Shown: positions 12,101-22,121 of the stretch, one piece after another
Numbering within the stretch: position 1 is the stretch's first letter
How the letters are laid out: each line of letters begins with the position of its first letter
Assembly (NCBI RefSeq): GCF_910592395.1
Contig: NC_088310.1
Location: forward strand, 5,587,501-5,651,500
Direction of reading: 5' to 3'
DNA: 64,000 nt
DNA from: Lineus longissimus
Lineage: Eukaryota; Nemertea; Pilidiophora; Heteronemertea; Lineidae
Made by a program: the position numbers and the translations under genes
The notes under the pieces: model-generated
What the model was told of the DNA's origin: nothing
Seen by the model: only the letters and a program-made list of their open reading frames with translations
Databases searched by the model: none

Positions 12101-15100
12101 TTGCTCAACACCAAGCCCATGAAAAGTTCCCCTGAAATGGTGGAAAACTTTAATCATACCCGAGTACCAGCCTCCTGTAAATGTTACTGACACAAGTTAA
12201 ATTAAAAAAATTACAAAAATGTAGAGCATGATATACAGTAGATAGGATTTGGGTAAGTCGAATAGCGTCATCAACACTATGATAACCTACATGGTTAAAA
12301 CTACGGCACGAACCCGAAACAAGGTCATACTCCTCAGACTACTGAATAGGCCAAATACTTACCAACGTAACTAGGAATATCATCAATATAAATAGCAGTA
12401 CCACTAGCAACATCGAAGGCCGCCTGATGCACCACCGGTCGACCAACAGCATCATCGACATCCTGGCCCTCTGGCACCTGCTCGAACACTTGCGTTGAGC
12501 AGAAATGGTCTTGGGTTAGTTTAATCTCTGATTTGACACCATCCTTCACAAACAAAGGAGCATTAGACATTAACAAATACCGGTGGTAAGGAAATGCAAC
12601 TGAGGAGGAATGCTAGCGCTTAAGTGCGTCACAACGTTGGTCAATGAGTCCATGCATGCAATGAAACACGTAGACCCGATGAAAGCCGCCGCAATGAGAG
12701 AAAATGCAGGACTCTTCGATAGTCAAATGTAGTTCATCAATTTAGTAATTACACATTACTAGTATGCGTGTAACAAGATGGAATCGAATACCTGCACAAA
12801 AATCGTTGTAATATACCCGCAATCCCGCTTTCCTCCTGGTGTGGAGGGCCCTACCTTTCTTCCATTTAGGTCGGCGGCTACTTTAAGATAGAACTTTTGG
12901 AATAAGCTCGGTATCAGTGTGCGCTTGATGGGTGTGAGGAGTTCGTCACCAGGGGTCACCTGAAACTCGTGACCCAGAGACTTGATGATGTCAGAGGCTA
13001 GGGCGTCACCCCAGGTCCTGCCTTTAGCCAGCTCACATGTGTGAACAGCTAAAGCAGTTTCTGGTCGCACATTCCCAAATGCTAGGGTCATTTGCTTGAC
13101 AGTAACCGTCTCTGGAACAAACTCAACACCAAAGCCTCCGCTGACGACAGACCAGTCGAACTCACTACGCTTGCTGTGTTTGTAGGCGTAGAAACGTTGG
13201 TCCTGCAAATGTAAACGATTTGTGAGTTCGTTGATGTCTGAAAGCATCAGCAACGCTTGCGTAAGAACCAAAATGTTACCTGTAAAAAGGCTTTTTCAGC
13301 CACATTGTCAAATTGGTGGACTTCAGTTCCTAAATCATGAGCGCAAACGACAGCGTGAGGTTTCGCCGGCCACTTTTCACGGTGAGTGGGGCCCAAAGTC
13401 AGCAACAAACCCCATATGCATTTGAAAACTGAGCCTTGATTTTTCGCGTTACTGTCAAAATGATGGTATTCGGGTTTAGGTGTGTAATAAAGGGAACCTG
13501 TATGGAAAATGTAAAAGTTCATAATGAGTAACTTAACTTATGTTACTATTTACCTCAGTGCTGAACGGGACGTGAATGGAGGCGATGACTGCACCTTGAG
13601 CAAGAGAGGACATGAGTTTGTCGTGGTAGTGTTCATCCACTGGGAGCTCGGTCATTCCATCTGAAACAGACAGCACTCCAATCTAGGGAATGGCACTTAC
13701 ATATTTATTGCTGATTTACTTGGTTTACTTCATTGCCATGGGTTTCATCCATGTATCAAGAATCACGACGGGAATAAGACTGACGTCAAGCAACATTTAC
13801 CATGTCCTTGACTGGAAGTCCCCAAAACGTGCTATTTCGGCCGAATGAGTGGAGCTAAGATCAAGTCTTGAACAAGTCTGCCATCTATCGCTTCTTTTTA
13901 AACTGGATGACGCCGAAGCGTAACACTGCTGAGGCCAGGTAACCAAAAACGTATCGGACAAACATATCCTTTTCTTACCGTTTCTACATTTAGTCAATGT
14001 ATTTGACCTGGAGTGAATCAATGTAACACCACATCTCACACCCATGAGGAATGTCGCAATATCATAGGCGGATTCGCCACTACCCAGGTTGCCACCAATG
14101 GTCTGGAGGAAAAGAAGAAGACATCATGTTTATTTACACCAAACCGATCAAAGCGCTCTCTCAGCAAACGAAATAACCAGAAAAAAATTTGAAATGCGCG
14201 GCGTCATGCCTGTCGAAAGCAAGAGACAATTTGTTCATTTATGGTGTTATGTTTTTATGGTGTCATGCATAGTGAATCTTTTTTTTCGTACAAGCAACCG
14301 GAAATAGAGATCTAATGCATGCGTACCCCAATATTCCTGACTTGTCCTGAGGCGACTTTGTGAAGAATGCCGGCTATTCCTCTGATCGTCCTCGTCTTCT
14401 CAACTTGAAAAGTAAATATTTGATTTATCGTGTTACTTGTATACAAGGAACAACAAACTTAAGTTGCTGCGTTCCAACGACGAAAGGCACTCTTTAGTGC
14501 CAAAAAATCAGGATAATAGGCCGAAAAATGAAAATTTAAAGTACGACTTTTCCAGGCAGGTTCCCTTCCCGTTATTCACTTGACAATCGCTACGTGGTAG
14601 AATCCGACGTCTCCACCCGCGAGACTTTAAGTTTAACACACAGATAAGTATGAATTATAGTAGTCCGCGATAATACAACAAGGACTCAGTCATATATTTC
14701 AAAACTTACCGGGAAGTTTTGCCGCGACTTTTTCCAGTTCCTGCTGCACCTGATACAGCGATAATCCAGCCCCTAAATCGACGCCCTTGTCTGTCACGCG
14801 TACCTGGGTGAGGTCCTGTATACGGTCGAGACCAATGAGAACTGGGATACTACCTGAACGCAGCTCCTGACCTAGACGTAAATAAAATGAACCACGTCCA
14901 TTTGTTTCCAAAACTATCGCGAGCGTTAAATACGCTCCGTCCTTCGAGCGTATCATATATTACAAATGAAAAGTGAGAGATTTCAAACTTAAAGAAGTTA
15001 ATTCATAAATTTCTTTAGTACTCACTCAAGATCGTTCCACCGCTAATTAATTTTGCTTTTGGGTATTGCCTCATCAATTCCGCCACCTTGGCAAGAGTTG

Positions 15101-17984
15101 ATGGCAGGTAGAATGTTGTCCTCTTTCCCCTGAACATCAGACAGTCAACTTCTTCTTTTGTCACCAGCTGAAACATTCACCAAGTACATGTAGAACCAAG
15201 TAGAAGAAGGTATAGGACTGGACCCTTTTTGGGAACAATCTTTGAATTGGGCATGGAAGTTTCCAGTGTTAGAGACATCGTTAAAACATACTGGCCCCGA
15301 AAATATGTACGCATGAGTAACCTAGATTTTTTGTAAATGCTCCTCCTCGAGAAAAAGTCTAAAATCGCTTTTAAAGTATTTTTCAAACCAGAATTACAGA
15401 ATTGGAAATAGCAATCTCTTGCTGAAATAGATGACAGGATTGACGTGCTTTAGTGACGTCTCCGTACATGTATAAACATTTCAGTAAAACAGTATATTAC
15501 TAGTTTTCCATGACGTTTCTAAATTTCCAATAAGTTTTTTCATTACATGTATCTTGAAATAGAGACTAAAGACACCACTACTACGAATGCACGTACCTGA
15601 AGTTCACTTGGAAAGATGGCTTCCTGGGTCGCATCGTAAGGCAGAAAGGCGGAGTCCTTATCATCAAACGTTGGGGAAACCACCTGAAGAATGAACAAGT
15701 CAGGACCCACTTGCTCAATCGACATAAGCACAACATTGGGATTTTTAGGCCTAACGCTTGTGAATTAGATTTATTGAAGGAGGTAACGCTTAGTTGAGCT
15801 AACGTTGAAATTTTTTCCTAACGCCAATCAAGTAACTGGACCCTGATCACTTCGTTTTCCATACACGTTTCCTTCCTGTTGGTCACCCGCCCCCCCCCCC
15901 CCCGCGCAAGCATGTTAATAAACTATCCAATATTTCACTGTCCTTATTCAAGTATGATTCATTACATTTTTCAAACAGGTTCCCGTTTTCTTACTCACTT
16001 AATAGACAACGCGGACATCACTATGGTTTGTGGCTCTGGCTCTGTTAAATCATTTGTCTCGTTCACAGGTCTTACCAGATTTTCTTTGGGTCCATTATTT
16101 CTGCAGCAAGCGCTTCCTTTCCAACAGCATGCGTCCTTGGCGAAAGTACTGTTGGCCTGAAGGATGGGACGATAACCCGTACAGCGGCATAGATTACCTA
16201 AAGAAAGGAAAATAAACCAATGCATGTAGTCTAACGAAACAGAATTGGTAATGGATATATACAAGCTGCTGATACAAGCAATTATGGATTCGAATCTTTA
16301 CTTGGTACAAGTTGAGAGAAACTTGAAATGTATGGCTATGAGCTGTGTTCATTGACCAAACAATTTCTGAGCTTTTGACGAATTCAAGGTTCAAGGTTGT
16401 TCCATCCGGAGAGAACGAGTATCAACACTGCCTTTACAGAGAGGCCCTATATCTTCGAAGAAAGATAAACCCGCTGTTCCAAAGAAGTAATATAATATAG
16501 GACAAGCTGTTACGTCAGGTCGTCAAAGTCCCCATTCTGATACCTTGCATGGCCGTTTGTATGTCTTCCAGGCTCGGTTCTGGGTTGTTCCTGAGTAGAG
16601 TGTACATGGACATGACCATGCCGGGAGTGCAGAAACCGCATTGGACGCCATGACACTTGGCTATCCGCTCCTAAAAATTTGAATAAAATTGTAAAATGTT
16701 GAAGCAGTTACTTCATATCATTGTCCCAGGCAACTTTTGTGATTTTGTGCTTCTAAGTTCACTACTTTCGGATCGGTCGGCAAGGTTTTTGTCCCAAGCA
16801 TGCCTGATCATTAGCCACGGGGCTTCAAGCGCCTTTCGGATATATTCTCCCTGAGCCAACATGAAAACTAAGGCGTAAAATGAAATTACCTGAACTGGAT
16901 GCAACTTTGTTTTGATACTTCCAACACCCTCTACTGTTGTCACTGCTTTATTGTGGAGGGTAACCAAAGGAAGAATGCAGGAAACAGCTGCATAGTGCCT
17001 ACAATCAACAAGGAAACATAGATATACTAGCTGTTTTGATTGTCGATGGTGACCAGGGAAGGGAGCAGGAAAAAAGTTGTGGAGAGTCCAAGGAGCGGCT
17101 ACGGACTGCCTGCCATCACGGCAACAAGAATGAAACATGGCAATAGTTCGCGGTCTTACCATTGCCTTCGGTCTTACCTTATTTTCTTGGTGCCTCTCTC
17201 ATAGGTTGAGACCATGACGGTACAGGCTCCACATCCCCCGGCACCACAACCGACCTTGGTACCCCGCAAACCGGCTGGTTCATCGTCAAGGAAATAACAA
17301 CCGAGTTTTTGTCAAGTGGTCAAGTGGTCAAGTGGTGGCCTGATCGCAGCCACTGATACAGCTGGCAGGTAGTTTTATCGAGCGCACATGTAGTTAGTCT
17401 TCCGCGTAAGACTGGTGTTCTAAGGACGTTGTTTTCGAGAGCCATGCATCTTAATCATGCGTTGAACAATAAGAAAGAACTTATCGCTCTAGGAGGAATA
17501 TATTCTAATTTACACCTCATCTGATATACGTTTGTAACAAGGATACCATTGTTTCGTAGATATTCGACCAAAGTCGTCTCCGGGTCAATGTTTTCCTCCG
17601 TGACCTGCAACCACCAAAAGAAGTTGTCTTAGATAATTCTACCGTCATCCACTTTTTCCAGGGAGGAGATTTAAGATTGCGGCAACGGGCGAATAAATAC
17701 GGGTGTGGCAGTCAAAAGTATTCCCCTGGAAAAAAATGTCGTGGCCAAAATTGTATTCTGACGGATTTTGGTATGGTTCAATAGAGATCGTTACCGTCAA
17801 TACCTCAAAGAGTAAAAGCGCATAGTAGAATCCTTTGATCCCCAGACATTCTTTCCCAGGACATTTTCTACTTTTACACCGAGACAGCGGTCCCTGGGAT
17901 CTTTCGTATAAAAGTACGGATAGTGAAATCGATTGAGCTTACTTTTTTGCCGTTGAGAAAAAAGACTAAATGTGAGCAGGCCAT
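6146..17984 (-). CDS. xanthine dehydrogenase/aldehyde oxidase-like molybdo-flavoenzyme, copy B (complete)
   Basis: Twenty-nine phase-consistent exons give about 1,326 residues, close to the 1,333 of human XDH. They start with [14 protein letters not shown] (17943-17984). Later exons include 17547-17604, 17178-17274, 16890-16998, 16544-16670, 16076-16197, 12792-13202, 10939-11224, 10618-10687, 10204-10378, 9713-9904, 9084-9165, 8592-8687 and 6674-6847. The domain order is two [2Fe-2S] motifs ([14 protein letters not shown]...CRC), FAD domain, then molybdopterin domain ([62 protein letters not shown]). Catalytic Glu (bovine E1261) is E1264, and Glu802 is retained as E797. Arg880 is Ser875, Phe914 is Tyr909 and Phe1009 is Leu1004, so substrate preference may differ from xanthine. 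About 15 residues after the FAD motif are missing relative to mammals. The exact 3' end is uncertain: exon 29 reads through to TAA at 6146. Family role: cytosolic hydroxylase passing electrons to NAD+ or O2. Confidence 0.88.
10095..10183. repeat. short direct repeat in an intron of copy B
   Basis: The motif CGATTCTGGC followed by ACA and ATCACGCTGA occurs twice about 60 bp apart, ending 20 bp from the donor of exon 10204-10378. A third partial CACGCTG lies just to the left. No function is implied. Confidence 0.5.
16949..17140 (-). repeat. exon-4-derived duplicate units in XDH-like copy B
   Basis: As in copy A, the acceptor half of exon 4 (16949-16998) and its flank are followed at about 17038 by a decayed copy (GATGGTGACCAGGGAAGGGAGCAGG) ending near the next exon. 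There are fewer and more diverged units than in copy A. This suggests the exon-4 repeat began before the gene duplication or is a recurrent hotspot. Confidence 0.5.
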
Positions 17985-18036
17985 CTTGGTTCTCCTTGTA
18001 GTATTGTTCCAAGTGACCCGCCCCTGCAGCCACTCC

Positions 18037-18044
18037 TTTTTATA
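18037..18044 (-). promoter_or_regulatory. TATA-like box of XDH-like copy B
   Basis: TATAAAAA on the minus strand, 53-60 bp upstream of the ATG at 17984, matches the TATA-like box position of copy A. Confidence 0.5.
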
Positions 18045-18139
18045 CCACAACCGGCCCAGTGGTTATAAAAAAAAGCAATTAATTATTATTAGAGCAAAAT
18101 AATTATTCCTGAGTATACCGGACATAATAATGGTGAATA

Positions 18140-18345
18140 ACAGCTACATTTATGACCTGATTTTTAAATGATTCGAACTTCAACTTTTAGTCAAACCTGC
18201 AACCGATAAAAGACTCCCGAGGCTACCTAAACACAGACAATAGCGGAGGGGCGAGCCCGCGGACCCACTGCTTCTGGAGTGTAATTAATATTGACTTGAC
18301 GACCAGGTGCAGGAGGGGTCACGCCCAAAGCCCCAACGGCTTATG
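18140..18345. repeat. direct repeat, left copy (empty-site copy)
   Basis: This segment recurs at 18940-19314. Shared blocks include CTGATTTTT-AATGATT, CGAGGC-ACCTAAACA and CCACTGCTTCTGGAGTGTAA, followed by AATATTGACTTGA and GACCAGGTGCAG. It lies about 0.2 kb upstream of copy B. The (CT)n run at 18471-18485 is separate. Confidence 0.7.
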
Positions 18346-18939
18346 AAGTTTTATGAACCTTCCTTGGTAGCGCGCGGGTTAAAAGAATATATCGTACGAT
18401 CGTGATCAGGACAATACGAGTTCTGTATCTCGGCCCTGTCCCTACCGCTGATTGTCGCAAATCATTATAATCTCTCTCTCTCTCTCATCACGATTTCACT
18501 GCGGGATTGATGTGGTGCGCTCTGTCTCTGGCCCGTGATTGTGGCACCGCCAGAACAAGGTGGTCCCGTCCCCGGTATTTTTTTTTCTTTCAATTTCAAC
18601 AACTTTATTGAGCACCAACATAAAATTATATACATAGTAAAACAACAGTGATGAAAATACAAATAAATCATATGGTCGAAATAACAGTAAAACTAGGTGC
18701 CCAAAAGGGAGCGCCAAAGGGTCAATTAAGACCCATTCACGGGACCCCTAAAAGAGTATAATAATTTTAATAAAACATGTAAAAGCATTCTTTTAATTTC
18801 TATTTCGTGATTGGGACATTATTATTGAGATATGCAGTGGATTATCGTGCCCTAGAATAAGATACTATTATGGAAGAATAAATCGGTCGTAAGTTTTACG
18901 TGATTGTGGAGACCGTCACAATCAATGTAATATTCGACA

Positions 18940-19314
18940 GCCATAACCTGATTTTTCAATGATTAAAAATTCAAATCAAAACCCGGTGGCATTTTGATAA
19001 GTAATGTAACCGAAATAAGACTCTCGAGGCGACCTAAACATAGGCAATACGGGAGAGACGAGGCCGCTGATCCACTGCTTCTGGAGTGTAACCAATATTG
19101 ACTTGAAGACCAGGGCCCGGTTGTTCAAAAGCACAAAAAGTCACGTTATCCCCAACGGTTACGTAAGTATCCTTAAGGAAGTTATTTCTTTCAATTAATC
19201 CCTTTGAAATGTTCACGTTAAGACTTAACATCTCCGTTAAAGCCAACGTGTTTTTGAACAACCCAGCCCAGGTGCAGTAGGGATGACGCGAGTAGCCAAA
19301 ACAGCTTAGGACAC
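18940..19314. repeat. direct repeat, right copy, interrupted by a MITE-like element
   Basis: Partner of 18140-18345, about 0.8 kb away. Homology is collinear except for a 153-bp insertion at 19115-19267. After the insertion homology resumes with CCAGGTGCAG and continues for about 40 bp. Confidence 0.7.
19115..19267. mobile_element. MITE-like non-autonomous DNA transposon, 153 bp
   Basis: The ends are imperfect terminal inverted repeats of about 20 bp (GCCCGGTTGTTCAAAAGCAC and, from the other end, GCTGGGTTGTTCAAAAACAC). The element is flanked by CCAGG on both sides (19110-19114 and 19268-19272), a 5-bp target-site duplication. The paralogous repeat at 18140-18345 has a single CCAGG at the corresponding place, so the empty site is preserved. 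No coding capacity. Confidence 0.75.
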
Positions 19315-19639
19315 CAGTTTCAAATGAATGTGGATTTGTCCTTGATCTTCTCAAGACGTTTCCTAATTGTGACTCCATACTGAAACGAGGCATTTCTGAT
19401 TGCTTATGTGGGGATAGGCCATTAAAACACCACTGTACCAAAACCTGGAATCAAGACGACAATAATACAAAGTAGTCTTTTATTGATTGATTACTAGTTT
19501 ATTAATCGCAACAGCCTAACAAATTTGTTATAAAAGATAACCATTAATCTTCAACCGTTTGAAAAGTGCACTGTAATAAAATACGATTACTAGTATCCCT
19601 CACCCACACACAGGAACATCTTTGTTACAAGTACCCTCG

Positions 19640-19735
19640 AGCAGGAACAAGAATGTGCCAACGTGTCTGTGCTAGGGCTTTCACAACCGCTGCTCCACAG
19701 CTGTGGAACGACCTGCCCCAACACATCATCTGAAG
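19640..19735 (+). mobile_element. LINE reverse-transcriptase C-terminal relic
   Basis: The plus strand encodes CARAFTTAAPQLWNDLPQHI in one frame, preceded by an in-frame PRAGTRMCQRV. The pattern RxFxxAAPxLWNxLPxxI is characteristic of the extreme C-terminal part of CR1/L2/Jockey-type ORF2 proteins. A stop follows at once. The relic lies antisense just beyond the TAMM41 stop codon, within its likely 3' UTR. Confidence 0.55.
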
Positions 19736-19741
19736 TGCCCC

Positions 19742-20752
19742 TCACGAAGAAGATGATGATAATTTACTCTTCAACATCTTCTTTAACTTGGCACCACCAT
19801 ATCTTATAGACTTGCTCAACCCAGCTGTCAGCAAACCTTTCAAGCTTTGAGACCAACTAGAACTTTTGACAATTTGAGACATACTTTTGACAACGGCTTC
19901 ACCACAGAACATATCATGAGCTAAACTCCTCACAACTTCTTCAGTGTCACGAAACCTCCCGTCTCTGTTGCGATCAAGGACTAAATTTTTTAACAAAATC
20001 TTTGGTAAAAGGTTTAGATGATGACTGAGCGAGGACGGAGACAGTGGTTGCTCGAATAACCCCTTAGTTTTATTCCAATGGAAATGGTCCTCCTTTTCTA
20101 GAATCGTTTCATAAAGTCTCCTAAAATTCTCCATATTTGGTTTGACAATATTTTTAATCTTATTTTGGTCTTCACCAATCGACATTCGAAAATCACCTGA
20201 ATAAGACAAGTTTGTTATGGTCATGTAAAGCTGCTCTTCTGAGAAAGTTTCTGGTAAGATCAGCATAGCTGCATGCACAGCGCTTCGGAGATTAGTCAAC
20301 AGGGCAGCATCTAGTTCTGGTGCTGGCTTCTCTATCATCAGAACAGGCTTATGAAGACGGCCACTAACATACAGGGTGTCCCAGTCCAGGAGATCAGTCA
20401 GAAGACGATCAGAACTAATCACACCATACTTTACGAGGCGCCCTTCACACTGTACCAAGGTATTGAAATATATTCCAGCACCGTATCTCTCTTGAATACT
20501 TGCAATTCTCCTATAACCAAATAGCCGCAGAAATGAGTAATGTTTAGGATTCAATTCAATGTTTGTTTTATGCCAAAGGAGAGGGTCTTCGACAGCAAAT
20601 ATAAAGTCCAACATATTCTTATTTTTATCTTTATGGCCAACTTGCTGGAAAACACCTGAGCCATAGGCAAAAGCTAATTTGAATCCAGAAGGAAAGTTAC
20701 GGAGAACTTGGTTATAGATTGAAGGTACAACCACCACTGTTTGACTTGCCAT
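19742..20752 (-). CDS. TAMM41: TAMM41, mitochondrial phosphatidate cytidylyltransferase
   Basis: One uninterrupted frame of 336 residues starts MASQTVVVVPSIYN. TAMM41 (yeast Tam41) makes CDP-diacylglycerol from phosphatidic acid and CTP at the matrix face of the inner mitochondrial membrane, the first committed step towards cardiolipin. Family hallmarks are the nucleotidyltransferase motif FAYGSGVFQQ (about residues 28-37), MLDFIFAVEDPLLWH, the YGAGIYFN and RLVKYGVIS segments, LSYSGDFRM and NIVKPN. Length is close to the human protein. The C-terminus is a basic and serine-rich tail (KLKKMLKSKLSSSSS). There are no introns, unlike vertebrate orthologues. It lies 129 bp downstream of SDHAF1 on the same strand. 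A minus-strand AATAAA is at 19479-19484, so the 3' UTR probably spans a LINE relic. Confidence 0.95.
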   Translation of the reverse strand: MASQTVVVVPSIYNQVLRNFPSGFKLAFAYGSGVFQQVGHKDKNKNMLDFIFAVEDPLLWHKTNIELNPKHYSFLRLFGYRRIASIQERYGAGIYFNTLVQCEGRLVKYGVISSDRLLTDLLDWDTLYVSGRLHKPVLMIEKPAPELDAALLTNLRSAVHAAMLILPETFSEEQLYMTITNLSYSGDFRMSIGEDQNKIKNIVKPNMENFRRLYETILEKEDHFHWNKTKGLFEQPLSPSSLSHHLNLLPKILLKNLVLDRNRDGRFRDTEEVVRSLAHDMFCGEAVVKSMSQIVKSSSWSQSLKGLLTAGLSKSIRYGGAKLKKMLKSKLSSSSS

Positions 20753-20881
20753 GATCAGACAATCTAACTCAATAACTACATCAAGAAAGTGAACTCCAGG
20801 GAGTTGGAATTCTTCATGACATCACACATGTAATGAAATGTTCTTGAAAGACCAATAGAATGCTTGTCACAACGTTTGTAT

Positions 20882-21145
20882 CTACTTAGGTCCTGAATCA
20901 TCTTCAGGCAAATCCTTGGTAAAAATTCCCATTCCTTGAATGTTACTTTCTTGCAAAGTCTTCAACTGATGCTGCGACCTTCGAACGATGTATTCAATGT
21001 GCATCACTTCCCTCCTTGGGATTTGAGCGTTCTTCCGAAATTCCTGCCGTACGTACTCTCGAATTCCTGGTTTGTCTCGGCCAACTCTCAAGAACTGACG
21101 ATATAGACTAAGGACTTCCAGCTGTAGTTTACTGTATTTTGGCAT
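20882..21145 (-). CDS. SDHAF1: SDHAF1, succinate dehydrogenase assembly factor 1 (LYR protein)
   Basis: An intronless frame of 87 residues. SDHAF1 is a mitochondrial-matrix LYR-motif chaperone. It helps deliver Fe-S clusters to, and protects, the SDHB subunit of complex II. The LYR motif is visible as LSLYRQFLR (about residues 13-21). The C-terminal part keeps the conserved IPR-EVMHIEYIVRRSQ-QLK pattern of the family, and the spacing REYVRQEFRKNA is also typical. Size is slightly below human (115), mainly at the C-terminus. It is the upstream member of a close same-strand pair with TAMM41. The 129-bp gap contains no minus-strand AATAAA. Confidence 0.93.
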   Translation of the reverse strand: MPKYSKLQLEVLSLYRQFLRVGRDKPGIREYVRQEFRKNAQIPRREVMHIEYIVRRSQHQLKTLQESNIQGMGIFTKDLPEDDSGPK

Positions 21146-22121
21146 GACATCTGTTGACGAAAAGCAACTTCAGAAGTACTGTTCTGCAAAGGCAAAAAGT
21201 ACATTTTAACATTACAAGACCAATATTGAAACAAACCAGCAGAAACATGAGACCGTGTGGATGCTCATTCCTTTTTTGCCCTGAATGGCCACCTCAAAGT
21301 CCAACTGGTGAGATCTTGCTGAATCTACCGTATTTAGATTTAAGGATGAACAAGGGTAACCAGTCTAGTGGGGGTGTACCGTCCACTCTCCCGTGTGTAA
21401 CGTCTTCGCTCTTTCCCTAGAGCTCCTCGTCTCAGATCAGTACTTAATCTGTTCATACGGATCCACACGGTTACAAATATCTCAAATTAAACAAACATCA
21501 CACACTTCAGCATTATTCAGCAAAAGGGAAAACACTGGAGACTGAGGGGGCCTGAAAATAAGATGTACATGTACATGCTGCGTGTAATTGAGATAGGCTC
21601 AATTCAACGGTAGTGGGGACGAGGTTGATGGTATCTCGTCAAGTGTTTTGGGAGTCATTTTTTATCAAACCTGAAGAAACACAAGCACTGACGTTGATTT
21701 GAATTATTCTTTGTATGTTTATGCCTTCGCATATACATTGGTTCATAATCTAAACTCTAAATTTGGACGTACAGGAGGAAATAATAAGCTTTTTCAATAT
21801 TTTTCGGAATGGATGTTGCCATGTTTTAATAACAGTCGCTTCTATCACTAATGTTTGGTTAAATGTTCGTTTATGAGCCATTTATGGCACCATAAATAAA
21901 GCTATTGTATTCTTCATTTAAAATATATATTCAGTTCATGTAACAGCCTTTAATACATCTCGAAATGACTGAAATAGTTAAAATCTTTTGTATGTTATGT
22001 GGAACATCAGTCTGGTTCCCATCCACCCAAATTCATAACAAACCCACGTGCAAGTTGTGTGGATGGATGTCCATGTCATCAGATTCCTCTCCTCATTTCT
22101 GAATACAAACACTAACAAAAG
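21146..22121. other. divergent intergenic region between SDHAF1 (minus) and TASP1 (plus)
   Basis: About 1 kb separating two genes transcribed away from each other, so it probably holds both promoters. An upstream 5' exon of TASP1 could lie here but none was recognised. A plus-strand AATAAA near 21894 has no evident gene to serve. Confidence 0.5.

Noticed and set aside
13661-14041. possible small exon filling a 15-residue gap after the FAD motif of XDH-like copy B
   Set aside because: The best candidate after a CTCAG acceptor hits a stop without a donor, and copy A has only 154 bp there with no counterpart. The gap is taken as a real shortening.
6146-17984. calling copy B a plain aldehyde oxidase
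   Set aside because: It keeps Glu at the bovine Glu802 position, where aldehyde oxidases usually have a small hydrophobic residue, and loses both pocket phenylalanines that aldehyde oxidases keep. Left at family level.
19034-19441. 135-residue minus-strand open frame
   Set aside because: It runs through the direct repeat and the MITE, so the frame is an accident of the insertion.
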